From positions 1 to 6,137 of the forward strand of contig WBUV01000205.1 in NCBI GenBank assembly GCA_008933525.1: a DNA stretch of 6,137 nucleotides, written 5' to 3'. Below the pieces are notes generated by a model. The model was not told the DNA's origin, searched no databases, and saw nothing but the letters and a program-made list of their open reading frames with translations. The translations under genes and the position numbers were made by a program. Below, one piece after another: positions 1-5,783 of this stretch. Source of the stretch: Bacteroidales bacterium (GTDB lineage: Bacteria; Bacteroidota; Bacteroidia; Bacteroidales; Tenuifilaceae). Every line of letters starts with the position of its first letter. The first letter of the stretch is position 1.

Positions 1-508
1 CCATATCATGGATAAATCCCAACTCAAGCATATGGTCAGCCTCATCAATAATTAGAATTTCAACATTTTTGAACGATAAAAAGCCTTGGCTGGCCAAATC
101 GAACATTCTTCCAGGGGTTGCAACCAAAACATCGGCACCATTCTTAAGAAGTGCTATTTGTTGATCTTGATTTACTCCGCCATATATACCAACAACATGC
201 AAGCCCATTCCTGTTATCAGTTGTTTGTAAACCTCCGAAACCTGAATGGCTAACTCATGAGTAGGCACCATAACCAAGCAGCGTGTACTATACTGCTCTT
301 TATTACCTGGTCGTGTATAGAGTAACTGAATTGTAGGAATGGCAAATGCTGCAGTTTTTCCAGTTCCTGTTTGCGCTATGGCAAGCACATCTTCGCCTTT
401 TAACGTTGGCGGAATGGCTCTAAACTGAATATCGGTGGGTTTACGGAAACCGAGCGCTTCAAGATTGCGCTTTAGCGCAGGGACAAAATTGTACTGTTCA
501 AACCTCAT
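1..508 (-). CDS. DEAD-box ATP-dependent RNA helicase, N-terminal part (partial at left edge)
   Basis: The 169 visible residues form most of RecA-like domain 1 of a DEAD-box RNA helicase, an enzyme that unwinds RNA duplexes or remodels RNA-protein complexes using ATP in the cytoplasm. Motifs in order are the Q motif (GFRKPTDIQ, 20-28), Walker A/motif I AQTGTGKT (45-52), motif Ia PTHELA (82-87), the GG pair (110-111), motif Ib TPGR (131-134) and motif II DEAD (155-158), followed by HMLELGF. Motif III and domain 2 lie beyond the window. The ATG at 508 is chosen because it begins right before the Q-motif region and an in-frame TAA lies only a few codons upstream. There is no N-terminal extension, as in RhlE-like members. 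The motif Ia arginine (usual PTREL) is histidine here. It is transcribed divergently from topB. The family assignment is firm; the paralogue (RhlE, DeaD or other) is not resolvable. Confidence 0.95.
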   Translation of the reverse strand, partial: MRFEQYNFVPALKRNLEALGFRKPTDIQFRAIPPTLKGEDVLAIAQTGTGKTAAFAIPTIQLLYTRPGNKEQYSTRCLVMVPTHELAIQVSEVYKQLITGMGLHVVGIYGGVNQDQQIALLKNGADVLVATPGRMFDLASQGFLSFKNVEILIIDEADHMLELGFIHDM

Positions 509-673
509 ATTTACTTATTCTTTTCTGCCCTAAATTCGAAGCAGCCATAAATTATTTAACCGAAATGGAATCGTCTAAATAACATTACATTTCACGCCAC
601 GAAGCTACAGAAAAGTGGGAAGTATTGCAATAGATCAAAAAAACTAACTTAGCCATATCAATTGAGAATCACT

Positions 674-681
674 TATGTTTG
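674..681 (+). promoter_or_regulatory. Candidate distal topB promoter -7 box
   Basis: TATGTTTG matches the Bacteroidota -7 consensus TAnnTTTG exactly. No good -33 TTTG lies at the expected distance upstream. A start about 7 bp downstream would give a leader of roughly 70 nt containing the 697-740 hairpin. The motif is short, so a chance match is quite possible in AT-rich DNA. Confidence 0.35.
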
Positions 682-696
682 CTCATTAATAAATTA

Positions 697-740
697 TCTT
701 ACAAATTTTACTCTTCGTCGATTTTTATAAATTTGTGAGA
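697..740 (+). repeat. 12-bp inverted repeat in the topB leader/promoter
   Basis: TCTTACAAATTT (697-708) pairs with AAATTTGTGAGA (729-740). Eleven positions are Watson-Crick and one (700/737) is T-G, a wobble pair in RNA. The loop is 20 nt. The right arm ends one base before the purine-rich ribosome binding site. As DNA, arm centres are about 32 bp apart, close to three helical turns, and cover the proposed -33 and -7 boxes. As RNA it would be a hairpin touching the ribosome site. Role is inferred. Confidence 0.5.
706..735 (+). promoter_or_regulatory. Candidate proximal topB promoter (TTTT-N18-TAAATTTG)
   Basis: TAAATTTG at 728-735 is an exact TAnnTTTG match. TTTT at 706-709 is a three-of-four match to the -33 TTTG, separated by 18 bp. 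Transcription would begin near 742, leaving a leader of about 16 nt that starts at or within the Shine-Dalgarno sequence. Both promoter elements fall inside the arms of the inverted repeat at 697-740. This is a consensus match only. Confidence 0.45.
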
Positions 741-741
741 C

Positions 742-750
742 GGAAAGGAG
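742..750 (+). promoter_or_regulatory. Strong Shine-Dalgarno sequence deciding the topB GTG start
   Basis: GGAAAGGAG ends 7 nt before the GTG at 758, with seven A residues between. This near-ideal site supports the GTG as the true start. An in-frame TAA at 728-730 prevents any longer reading. Strong Shine-Dalgarno sequences are uncommon in Bacteroidota, and none of the other starts in this window has one as good. Confidence 0.7.
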
Positions 751-757
751 AAAAAAA

Positions 758-2911
758 GTGAAAGTTTGCATTGCCGAGAAGCCTAGTGTAGCAAAGGAAA
801 TTGCGCGTATTTTAAAAGCAGTAAATAGGAAGGATGGTTATTTTGAAGGGAATGGCTATCAGGTTACTTGGACTTTCGGCCATTTGTGTACGCTTAAAAA
901 CCCCGACGATTATACTCCCGATTGGAAGCCTTGGCGAATAAATGCCTTGCCAATGATTCCTCCTCGGTTTGGCATTAAATTAATTGATAACGATGGTATT
1001 CAAAAACAGTTTAATACCATAAAGAAGTTGATTTCCGAGTGCGATGAGGTTATTAACTGTGGTGATGCTGGAATTGAAGGGGAACTAATTCAGCGCTGGG
1101 TGCTAACAAAAGCGGAGTGCACAAAACCGTTGAAACGGTTGTGGATTTCGTCGATGACCGACGAGGCTATTCTGGAGGGTTTTGAAAAACTGAAGGACGG
1201 AAAAGATTTTGAACGTTTGTATGCCGCAGGCAATGCTCGCGCTATAGGCGATTGGCTTTTAGGGATGAATGCCAGCCGTTTGTACACACTGAAGTATGCC
1301 AACGGAAAAGGTGTTTTATCAATAGGCAGAGTTCAAACCCCTACCCTAGCCTTGATTGTTCGAAGATTTGAGGAGATTCAGAATTTTGTTCCAAAGCCAT
1401 TTTGGGAGATTAAGACAAACTATCGTGGTGTAATCTTTAACTCTACAATTGGTCGTTTTAATTCTGTTGAAGAAGCAGCCAAGGTAATTGAGGAGATAAA
1501 AACAAACCTTTTCGAGATTGTTTCCTTTGAGCAGAAAAAGGGCAATGAAGCACCACCAAAACTGTTCGATTTAACCGCACTACAGGTTGAATGTAACAAG
1601 AAATTCAGCTATACCGCCGACGATACGTTGAAATACATCCAAAGCCTTTACGAGAAAAAGATGGTTACCTATCCTCGCGTAGATACCACCTTTTTACCCA
1701 ACGATATGTACCCAAAAATTGAGGGAATACTTAAGAATATGGAGCCATACGCAAATTTCACCGCTCCGTTGCTGGGTAAACCAATCAAAAAAAGCAAAAA
1801 GGTTTTCGACGATGCAAAAATTACCGACCACCACGCTATAATACCCTCTGGTGTTAAGCCATCGGGATTGGCTCTGGAGGAGAAACGGGTTTACGATATC
1901 ATTGCACGCCGCTTTATTGCTGCATTCTACCCCGATTGTGTGGTATCAAACACCACCGTAATTGGCGACGTGGCTTCGTACGAATTTAAAGCCACCGGAA
2001 AAGTAATACTTGAGGATGGCTGGCGGGTACTTTATCCCAAAAAGGAAAACGAGAAAGAATCCGAGGCAGAAAGCGACGAGGAACAAATTATGCCTCATTT
2101 TGAAAAGGGTGAAAAAGGTGAGCACACGCCAGATTTGCTCGAGAAGCAAACACAACCACCCAAAATGCATACAGAGGCAACATTGCTTAGAGCAATGGAA
2201 ACCGCAGGTAAGCAGGTTGAGGATGATGAACTACGCGAGTTGATGAAGGAAAATGGTATTGGTCGTCCATCGACCCGTGCAAATATTATTGAGACTCTTT
2301 TCAAACGAAAATTCGTTACCCGCGAAAAGAAAAACCTTGTTCCAACTCAAACAGGAATACAGCTAATCCATACAATTCAGAACGAATTGCTTAAATCGGC
2401 GGAACTAACAGGTTTATGGGAGAAAAAATTGCGTCAAATTGAAAAGGGCGAGTACGATGCAAAGGCTTTTCTGGACGAAATGAAGGAGATGGTTACTCAA
2501 CTGGTTATTGAAGTGAAACAGGAGAATAACCGCAAAATTGATATTGTGCAGATTGAGCAAGAGGAGGAAAAATCTGAAAAGGATAGTAAAACCAAATCTT
2601 CTGAATCAAAAAAGTCATCACCCAAAAAGAGTAAACCCAAAGACGATGAGCCGGCAGTAATTTATTGCCCCAAATGCAAAAAAGGAACTATGCTCAAGGG
2701 TAAAACAGCATTTGGATGTAGCGAGTACAAAGGAGGATGCACCTTCAAGGTGATGTTTGAACAGTACGGCAAAACCCTTACCTATAAACAGATTCAAACG
2801 CTTATACAGAAAGGGAAATCTGCAAATATTAAAGGTCTGACCGTAAATGGAGAAGTGATTGATTCCGTTTTAACTTTGGATTCAGAATTTAATGTTGTAA
2901 TTAACTTCTAA
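758..2911 (+). CDS. topB: DNA topoisomerase III (type IA)
   Basis: This cytoplasmic enzyme cuts one DNA strand through a 5'-phosphotyrosine link, passes another strand and reseals, which decatenates replication or recombination intermediates. The 717 residues hold an N-terminal Toprim domain (AEKPSVAKEIA, 6-16, with metal-ligand Glu7; GDAGIEGE, 102-109), GRVQTPTL (190-197), the active site TYPRVDT (304-310, catalytic Tyr305 and Arg307), ITDHHAIIPSG (355-365) and GIGRPSTRA (500-508). A charged Lys/Ser/Glu linker (about 595-632) leads to a four-cysteine zinc ribbon (C637, C640, C654, C661) and a short C-terminal topoisomerase repeat (about 669-700). The Toprim acidic motif is DxGxE rather than DxDxE, a variant I know from other TopB proteins. 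It starts with GTG behind a strong ribosome site. The stop lies 10 bp from the convergent dehydrogenase stop. Some Bacteroides conjugative elements carry topB, but no transfer genes are seen here. Confidence 0.96.
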   Translation: MKVCIAEKPSVAKEIARILKAVNRKDGYFEGNGYQVTWTFGHLCTLKNPDDYTPDWKPWRINALPMIPPRFGIKLIDNDGIQKQFNTIKKLISECDEVINCGDAGIEGELIQRWVLTKAECTKPLKRLWISSMTDEAILEGFEKLKDGKDFERLYAAGNARAIGDWLLGMNASRLYTLKYANGKGVLSIGRVQTPTLALIVRRFEEIQNFVPKPFWEIKTNYRGVIFNSTIGRFNSVEEAAKVIEEIKTNLFEIVSFEQKKGNEAPPKLFDLTALQVECNKKFSYTADDTLKYIQSLYEKKMVTYPRVDTTFLPNDMYPKIEGILKNMEPYANFTAPLLGKPIKKSKKVFDDAKITDHHAIIPSGVKPSGLALEEKRVYDIIARRFIAAFYPDCVVSNTTVIGDVASYEFKATGKVILEDGWRVLYPKKENEKESEAESDEEQIMPHFEKGEKGEHTPDLLEKQTQPPKMHTEATLLRAMETAGKQVEDDELRELMKENGIGRPSTRANIIETLFKRKFVTREKKNLVPTQTGIQLIHTIQNELLKSAELTGLWEKKLRQIEKGEYDAKAFLDEMKEMVTQLVIEVKQENNRKIDIVQIEQEEEKSEKDSKTKSSESKKSSPKKSKPKDDEPAVIYCPKCKKGTMLKGKTAFGCSEYKGGCTFKVMFEQYGKTLTYKQIQTLIQKGKSANIKGLTVNGEVIDSVLTLDSEFNVVINF

Positions 2912-2921
2912 AATATTAGCA

Positions 2922-3638
2922 CTACATTCTATCGTACAGCATCTTTGGCATAATTCTAAGTAAAAAAGCAATTAATTTCCAACGTTTTGTAACATAAGCA
3001 ACCTTTTTCTTTCTATTTATTGCACTCATAATCTGCTTGGCTGTTTTTTCCACTGGCATAACCCAGAAAAGACCATCGCCCTTTGCCATATTTGTATCAA
3101 CCAATCCCGGACGAATATCGGTAACTGTAATTGGCTTCCTTGATTTTACAGACTTTTGCCTTAAACCCTCTAGGTAGTTTATTTGATATGCCTTTGAGGC
3201 ATTATATGCAGGTGCCAGCCTACTTCCCCGAAGTCCACCAATTGAACTAATTGCGATAAGATGTCCAAATCCCTGTTTTTCGAAAAAGTTAAAAGCCCAG
3301 TCCAAGGCACAGGTAAAACCTGCAACATTTGTATCGATAGTTTCTTTTTCAATTCTAAAATCAAGACTATCATTATTATCGCCGGTTCCCGAACTAAGTA
3401 TAATTAAGTCTGCACCTCCTAACTCAGCAACAAGCGCATCCAAGTATTGGGAAACATCGGTGTAATTGGTAATATCAAATGAAGCAACTGCATATGAATC
3501 TGGATTTTCCGATTTAATCTCATTGAGCAATGATGCTCGCCTTCCAGTTATTCCAACCTTATAGCTGTTATTAACCAAAAGTTTTGCCAATTCACGTCCT
3601 ATGCCCGATGATGCTCCAATAATAATTGCTTTTTTCAT
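2922..3638 (-). CDS. Short-chain dehydrogenase/reductase (SDR family)
   Basis: This is a 238-residue classical-type SDR, expected to be an NAD(P)-dependent oxidoreductase with a Rossmann fold. Visible elements are the dinucleotide motif GASSGIG (8-14), GRR at 32-34 (basic residues after strand 2, suggesting NADPH preference), FDIT at 54-57 binding adenine, SSGTG at 82-86 in place of NNAG, Asn104, catalytic Ser132, Tyr145 and Lys149 (YNASK), and RPGLVDTNM (176-184). All four tetrad residues are present, so activity is likely. The C-terminal 15-20 residues (WKLIAFLLRIMPKMLY) are hydrophobic and basic and may contact the membrane. It is the downstream gene of a pair with the DUF3795 gene, 10 bp apart, on an A-rich leader without Shine-Dalgarno. 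The substrate is unknown. It converges on topB with no visible terminator between them. Confidence 0.92.
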   Translation of the reverse strand: MKKAIIIGASSGIGRELAKLLVNNSYKVGITGRRASLLNEIKSENPDSYAVASFDITNYTDVSQYLDALVAELGGADLIILSSGTGDNNDSLDFRIEKETIDTNVAGFTCALDWAFNFFEKQGFGHLIAISSIGGLRGSRLAPAYNASKAYQINYLEGLRQKSVKSRKPITVTDIRPGLVDTNMAKGDGLFWVMPVEKTAKQIMSAINRKKKVAYVTKRWKLIAFLLRIMPKMLYDRM

Positions 3639-3648
3639 ACTTCTTTTT

Positions 3649-4098
3649 TTAATATCGAGGTTTATCTTTAATCTCGTTATAGTAGTTTTCTAATCCTATT
3701 TCCTTTATTCTCCTGTTAATTGTAAGCCATCTATTTTGGAGATTATCATCAAATCCTGTGTTATTGCAAGGGAAACAGTTGCATTGGAAACAGTAATCGA
3801 TGCCTTTCGTTTTATAACAATCCCGAACTTTACAACTCGTGAATAAATGGCACTGCTCCTGCCTACAGCCCTTGCAATTATTCGATGCCAATAGATGAAG
3901 CATCTCCTTGAAGTCCTGATATTTTTCAAACTTAGGTTCATTGAGCAGGGTTACAAAACGCTTTGCATAGTTATCGAACTGGCCTAAATTTTCCAGTATT
4001 TGTTTTGCGTGATAATGAATAGGGCCATTCTCAAATGCGTAGCATTTTTCGCAGAGTAGACCGCACGGTCCGAATTTACTTATTAAGTCCGTCGTCAT
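3649..4098 (-). CDS. DUF3795 family cysteine-rich protein
   Basis: This 149-residue soluble protein has 12 cysteines arranged as in DUF3795 proteins: CGLLCEKC near the N terminus (C12, C16, C19), CKGCR (C75, C78), C83, C89, C94 in CKVRDC, then YCFQCNCFPC (C103, C106, C108, C111). The spacing suggests zinc or iron-sulfur binding, but the family has no established function to my knowledge. There is no signal peptide or membrane segment. The ATG at 4098 places the CGLLC motif at the usual distance from the N terminus. It is the first gene of a two-gene unit with the SDR, 10 bp upstream of that start, so the two are probably co-transcribed. A candidate promoter lies about 55 bp upstream. The family call rests on the cysteine pattern and is fairly secure; metal binding is inferred. 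Confidence 0.88.
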   Translation of the reverse strand: MTTDLISKFGPCGLLCEKCYAFENGPIHYHAKQILENLGQFDNYAKRFVTLLNEPKFEKYQDFKEMLHLLASNNCKGCRQEQCHLFTSCKVRDCYKTKGIDYCFQCNCFPCNNTGFDDNLQNRWLTINRRIKEIGLENYYNEIKDKPRY

Positions 4099-4118
4099 AA
4101 ATAATATACTTAAAGTAG

Positions 4119-4132
4119 CTAGAAATATCTAG
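4119..4132. repeat. Small palindrome upstream of the DUF3795 gene
   Basis: CTAGA (4119-4123) and TCTAG (4128-4132) form a perfect inverted repeat around AATA, about 21 bp upstream of the ATG at 4098. It lies downstream of the proposed promoter, where a repressor operator or leader hairpin could act. At 5 bp per arm it may be chance. Confidence 0.25.
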
Positions 4133-4153
4133 GTAAAATATATTCCACACTCT

Positions 4154-4184
4154 CAAAAGTAGAGAATTCTTTTTAGATTGCCAG
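4154..4184 (-). promoter_or_regulatory. Candidate promoter of the DUF3795-SDR operon
   Basis: Read on the minus strand, TACTTTTG (4161 down to 4154) matches TAnnTTTG exactly. A weak -33 candidate, CTGG (4184-4181), matches TTTG at two of four positions with 19 bp between. Transcription would begin near 4147, leaving a leader of about 49 nt that includes the 4119-4132 palindrome. Confidence 0.45.
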
Positions 4185-4227
4185 ATATGGGCGGTATTTA
4201 GAGTTAAGAGCCGATTAAGAATACGCA

Positions 4228-4247
4228 AAAATCATTTTAATGATTTT
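4228..4247 (-). terminator. Possible weak terminator or operator after the DCC gene
   Basis: A perfect 9-bp inverted repeat, AAAATCATT / AATGATTTT with 2 bp between, lies 17 bp past the DCC stop codon. On the minus strand the second arm runs into a short T stretch. The stem has only one G-C pair per arm, so it would be a poor intrinsic terminator; it could instead be a protein-binding palindrome. Confidence 0.3.
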
Positions 4248-4264
4248 CTGACATTTGCATCGAT

Positions 4265-4663
4265 TTATGGAATAAACCTATCTTTCAACTCTTGTGACGG
4301 TGTAAAACAAAAACTTTGCTGTCCAAACCAACGGTAACGATTTCTGGCCACAAAACTATAGACATGATTACGAATAAATGGTGGAATAATAAAAAAGCAA
4401 ATGGCCAAAGAATAAGGAAGGCCTAGTCCTTGTGCAATATGCAAAACTGCGGATGATTTTGTGTAAACCTTGCTATCTTTAATTAGAATCACAGTATTTA
4501 AGTCTGTAAGGTTTAATCCATACTTCTTTTCGATGTACTTAGCATAGTCTGATTGTAAAGCAGCAAATCTAAAACGCTTCTTTTTGTCGCGTTTAATAAT
4601 AAATTTTACAAGCCCATTGCATAGGTTACAAACACCATCGAAGAGAATTTCCATAATTAGCAT
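4265..4663 (-). CDS. DCC family (DUF393) thiol-disulfide oxidoreductase-like protein
   Basis: This 132-residue protein belongs to the DCC family, named for its DxxCxxC signature. DGVCNLC lies at 9-15, giving a CxxC pair (C12, C15) in a thioredoxin-like setting. It is followed by FIIKRD (21-26), a hydrophobic segment near 83-97, and the family's C-terminal RNRYRWFG (107-114) with Cys119. Redox function is predicted for the family; I know of no defined substrate. The start is uncertain: ATG at 4663 is used, while ATG at 4654 (MEILFDG) also fits, and a TTG at 4666 is unlikely. None has a good Shine-Dalgarno. It is the last gene of the DoxX-SRPBCC-DCC unit, 17 bp after the SRPBCC stop. The hydrophobic stretch could make it membrane-associated. 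Confidence 0.9.
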   Translation of the reverse strand: MLIMEILFDGVCNLCNGLVKFIIKRDKKKRFRFAALQSDYAKYIEKKYGLNLTDLNTVILIKDSKVYTKSSAVLHIAQGLGLPYSLAICFFIIPPFIRNHVYSFVARNRYRWFGQQSFCFTPSQELKDRFIP

Positions 4664-4680
4664 CAATAGTTAGTTAAATG

Positions 4681-5151
4681 CTAAACAACGACCTTTCCAA
4701 AAAGTTTTTCCAACGCAACCCTGCGGTATTCAAAAATATCTTCTAGTTTTCTGCTGATCACTATGCCATTAGCAATACTCCCAATAAAACCCAAGGGAGG
4801 TTTATAGGAGACAATATCAATCATTAAAACACCATTCGAATGCGGTTCAATTAAATGCTGATGGTGCCAGAATTTATAGGGCCCTACACGTTGCTCATCA
4901 ATAAAAAATTTTCTCTCCACAACTTGAGATATTTCTGTTACCCAAGTAGTGGGTATTCCCAAAAGCGGCCTCACGGTGTACTCTATAATCATTCCTGCAT
5001 AGATATTATTGGGTAAATTTTCCGATTTAATATCGAACCCCATCCCTGGAGGAGTTATCAACTTTAAATTCTGAGGAGTTGAAATAAAGTCCCATACAAT
5101 ATCAATACTTGATGGAATAATCTGTTTTTTCTGTAGTTGATAAAAGCCCAT
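4681..5151 (-). CDS. SRPBCC (START-like) ligand-binding protein
   Basis: The 156 residues form one SRPBCC domain, a helix-grip fold with a deep hydrophobic cavity that binds lipids, polyketides or other lipophilic ligands. It resembles the COG4276-type subgroup. Features are the N-terminal beta strand and first helix WDFISTPQNLKLITPP (20-35), the conserved core GPYKFWHHQHLIEP (90-103), MIDIVSYKPPLG (110-121) and a long C-terminal helix (about 133-151, rich in Arg, Glu and Leu) that closes the cavity. There is no signal peptide, so it is cytoplasmic. It sits between DoxX-like (45 bp upstream) and DCC (17 bp downstream) genes on the same strand, implying co-transcription. DUF393 and COG4276-type genes neighbour each other elsewhere as I recall. 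Ligand and catalytic activity are unknown. Confidence 0.85.
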   Translation of the reverse strand: MGFYQLQKKQIIPSSIDIVWDFISTPQNLKLITPPGMGFDIKSENLPNNIYAGMIIEYTVRPLLGIPTTWVTEISQVVERKFFIDEQRVGPYKFWHHQHLIEPHSNGVLMIDIVSYKPPLGFIGSIANGIVISRKLEDIFEYRRVALEKLFGKVVV

Positions 5152-5196
5152 AGTAGTTTAGTTTGATTAAAAATGGTTTGTCAAATAAGAAAGCAT

Positions 5197-5667
5197 TTAT
5201 GTGACAATTTTTCCCCCTCTTACTGCTGAACCAAGTACTATTCCTGCACTTATAATTACAATATTTTTAACAATGTACTGTCCCTCAAGTGTTAGAGAGA
5301 TCGGAAAAATATGGAAAACCTCACCTGGAAATAAAAAGATAGGTGAGAAAGTTCCCAACATTTGCAAGTAGAGCAAAAGAAGCGTTTCGCGCATAAACAA
5401 ATTAAACAAAAGCCCTATACCAATAAGAACCTCCCATGTGGCCAGTCCAAGAATTATTATTTTAGTTGGAATAAGGTTAAATGAAAGTGTGCTTATGGTT
5501 TTTATTGCTAAATCTTCGGCAGGACTCATTCCTTCAAAGTATTTAAGCGCTCCAAACCACAGGAAAATAATACCAATACTAATCCTCAACAAAAAGAGGC
5601 CATGCTTTGCCATCCATTTTATGACAGCGGCATCAACTTTTTCAAATGTTTTTCCACGAAAATTCAT
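5197..5667 (-). CDS. DoxX-like four-helix membrane protein
   Basis: This 156-residue inner-membrane protein has four predicted helices at about 23-44, 66-90, 95-117 and 131-149, with a charged N-terminal cytoplasmic segment (1-20). The pattern LRISIGIIFLWFGALKYF in helix 1, WEVLIGIGLLF in helix 2, and EGQYIVKNIVIISAGIVLGSAVRGG at the C terminus fits DoxX-like proteins (DUF417-type is the close alternative). DoxX relatives have been linked to quinone-dependent or thiol redox reactions in membranes, but most members are uncharacterised. It is the first gene of the DoxX-SRPBCC-DCC unit; a candidate promoter lies about 30 bp upstream of the ATG. The start at 5667 leaves a normal short N terminus before helix 1. 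The leader is A/T-rich with no Shine-Dalgarno. Confidence 0.8.
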   Translation of the reverse strand: MNFRGKTFEKVDAAVIKWMAKHGLFLLRISIGIIFLWFGALKYFEGMSPAEDLAIKTISTLSFNLIPTKIIILGLATWEVLIGIGLLFNLFMRETLLLLYLQMLGTFSPIFLFPGEVFHIFPISLTLEGQYIVKNIVIISAGIVLGSAVRGGKIVT

Positions 5668-5694
5668 TTTTGTTTAATTAAATTTTTATTTAAA

Positions 5695-5723
5695 TAAACA
5701 TAAATTAATACCCTTAGTTCAAT
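5695..5723 (-). promoter_or_regulatory. Candidate promoter of the DoxX-SRPBCC-DCC operon
   Basis: On the minus strand ATTG (5723-5720) is followed after 17 bp by TATGTTTA (5702-5695), a near match to TTTG and TAnnTTTG. Transcription would start near 5688, about 20 nt before the ATG at 5667. The position, directly after the terminator of the upstream gene, makes sense for an independent operon. Confidence 0.5.
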
Positions 5724-5730
5724 CTTATAT

Positions 5731-5762
5731 AAAAAAAGCACGCAACCAAAGGTGCGTGCTTC
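5731..5762 (-). terminator. Intrinsic terminator of the TlpA-like gene
   Basis: On the minus strand a hairpin with stem AAGCACGCA/TGCGTGCTT (5753-5761 with 5736-5744), extended by two G-C pairs across a one-base bulge, closes a 3-nt loop and is followed by a run of T (5735-5731). It lies about 20 bp after the stop of the TlpA-like gene. No T run follows on the plus strand, so it acts in one direction. Confidence 0.9.
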
Positions 5763-5783
5763 TGAAGAAATCAGGTATAACAA

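Larger units (their letters stand above)
509..757. other. Divergent intergenic region between helicase and topB
   Basis: This 249-bp AT-rich stretch has no open reading frame or RNA gene that I can recognise. It should hold the promoters of both flanking genes. On the plus strand it has two perfect TAnnTTTG boxes (674-681 and 728-735), a 12-bp inverted repeat (697-708 with 729-740) and the topB ribosome binding site. On the minus strand I found no perfect -7 box for the helicase gene. A short ATTGCAAT palindrome at 624-631 has no assigned role. Confidence 0.6.
4099..4264. other. Intergenic spacer between the two minus-strand operons
   Basis: This 166-bp gap has no coding potential that I can support. 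It holds the likely promoter of the DUF3795-SDR unit, a 14-bp palindrome close to that start, and an AT-only palindrome past the DCC gene stop that may be a weak terminator. Confidence 0.5.

Noticed and set aside
1090..1302. Open frames on both strands inside topB (1090-1302, 1946-2170, 2010-2243, 2095-2304)
   Set aside because: They overlap strongly conserved topB codons, have no recognisable domain and no ribosome site; they are frame shadows.
758..2911. topB as a sign of a conjugative transposon
   Set aside because: Integrative elements of this phylum often carry topB, but no relaxase, integrase, transfer gene or attachment repeat is visible and the neighbours look chromosomal.
3179..3941. 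Alternative-frame minus-strand readings inside the SDR and DUF3795 genes (3179-3373, 3705-3941)
   Set aside because: The conserved motifs lie in the other frame of each gene; these are shadows.
5152..5196. Internal promoter before the SRPBCC gene (CTTATTTG at 5189-5182)
   Set aside because: It misses the TA of the -7 consensus, and the 45-bp gap fits co-transcription.
5438..5677. Plus-strand 79-codon frame opposite the DoxX-like gene
   Set aside because: It is antisense to a membrane protein with clear family patterns and has no supporting features.
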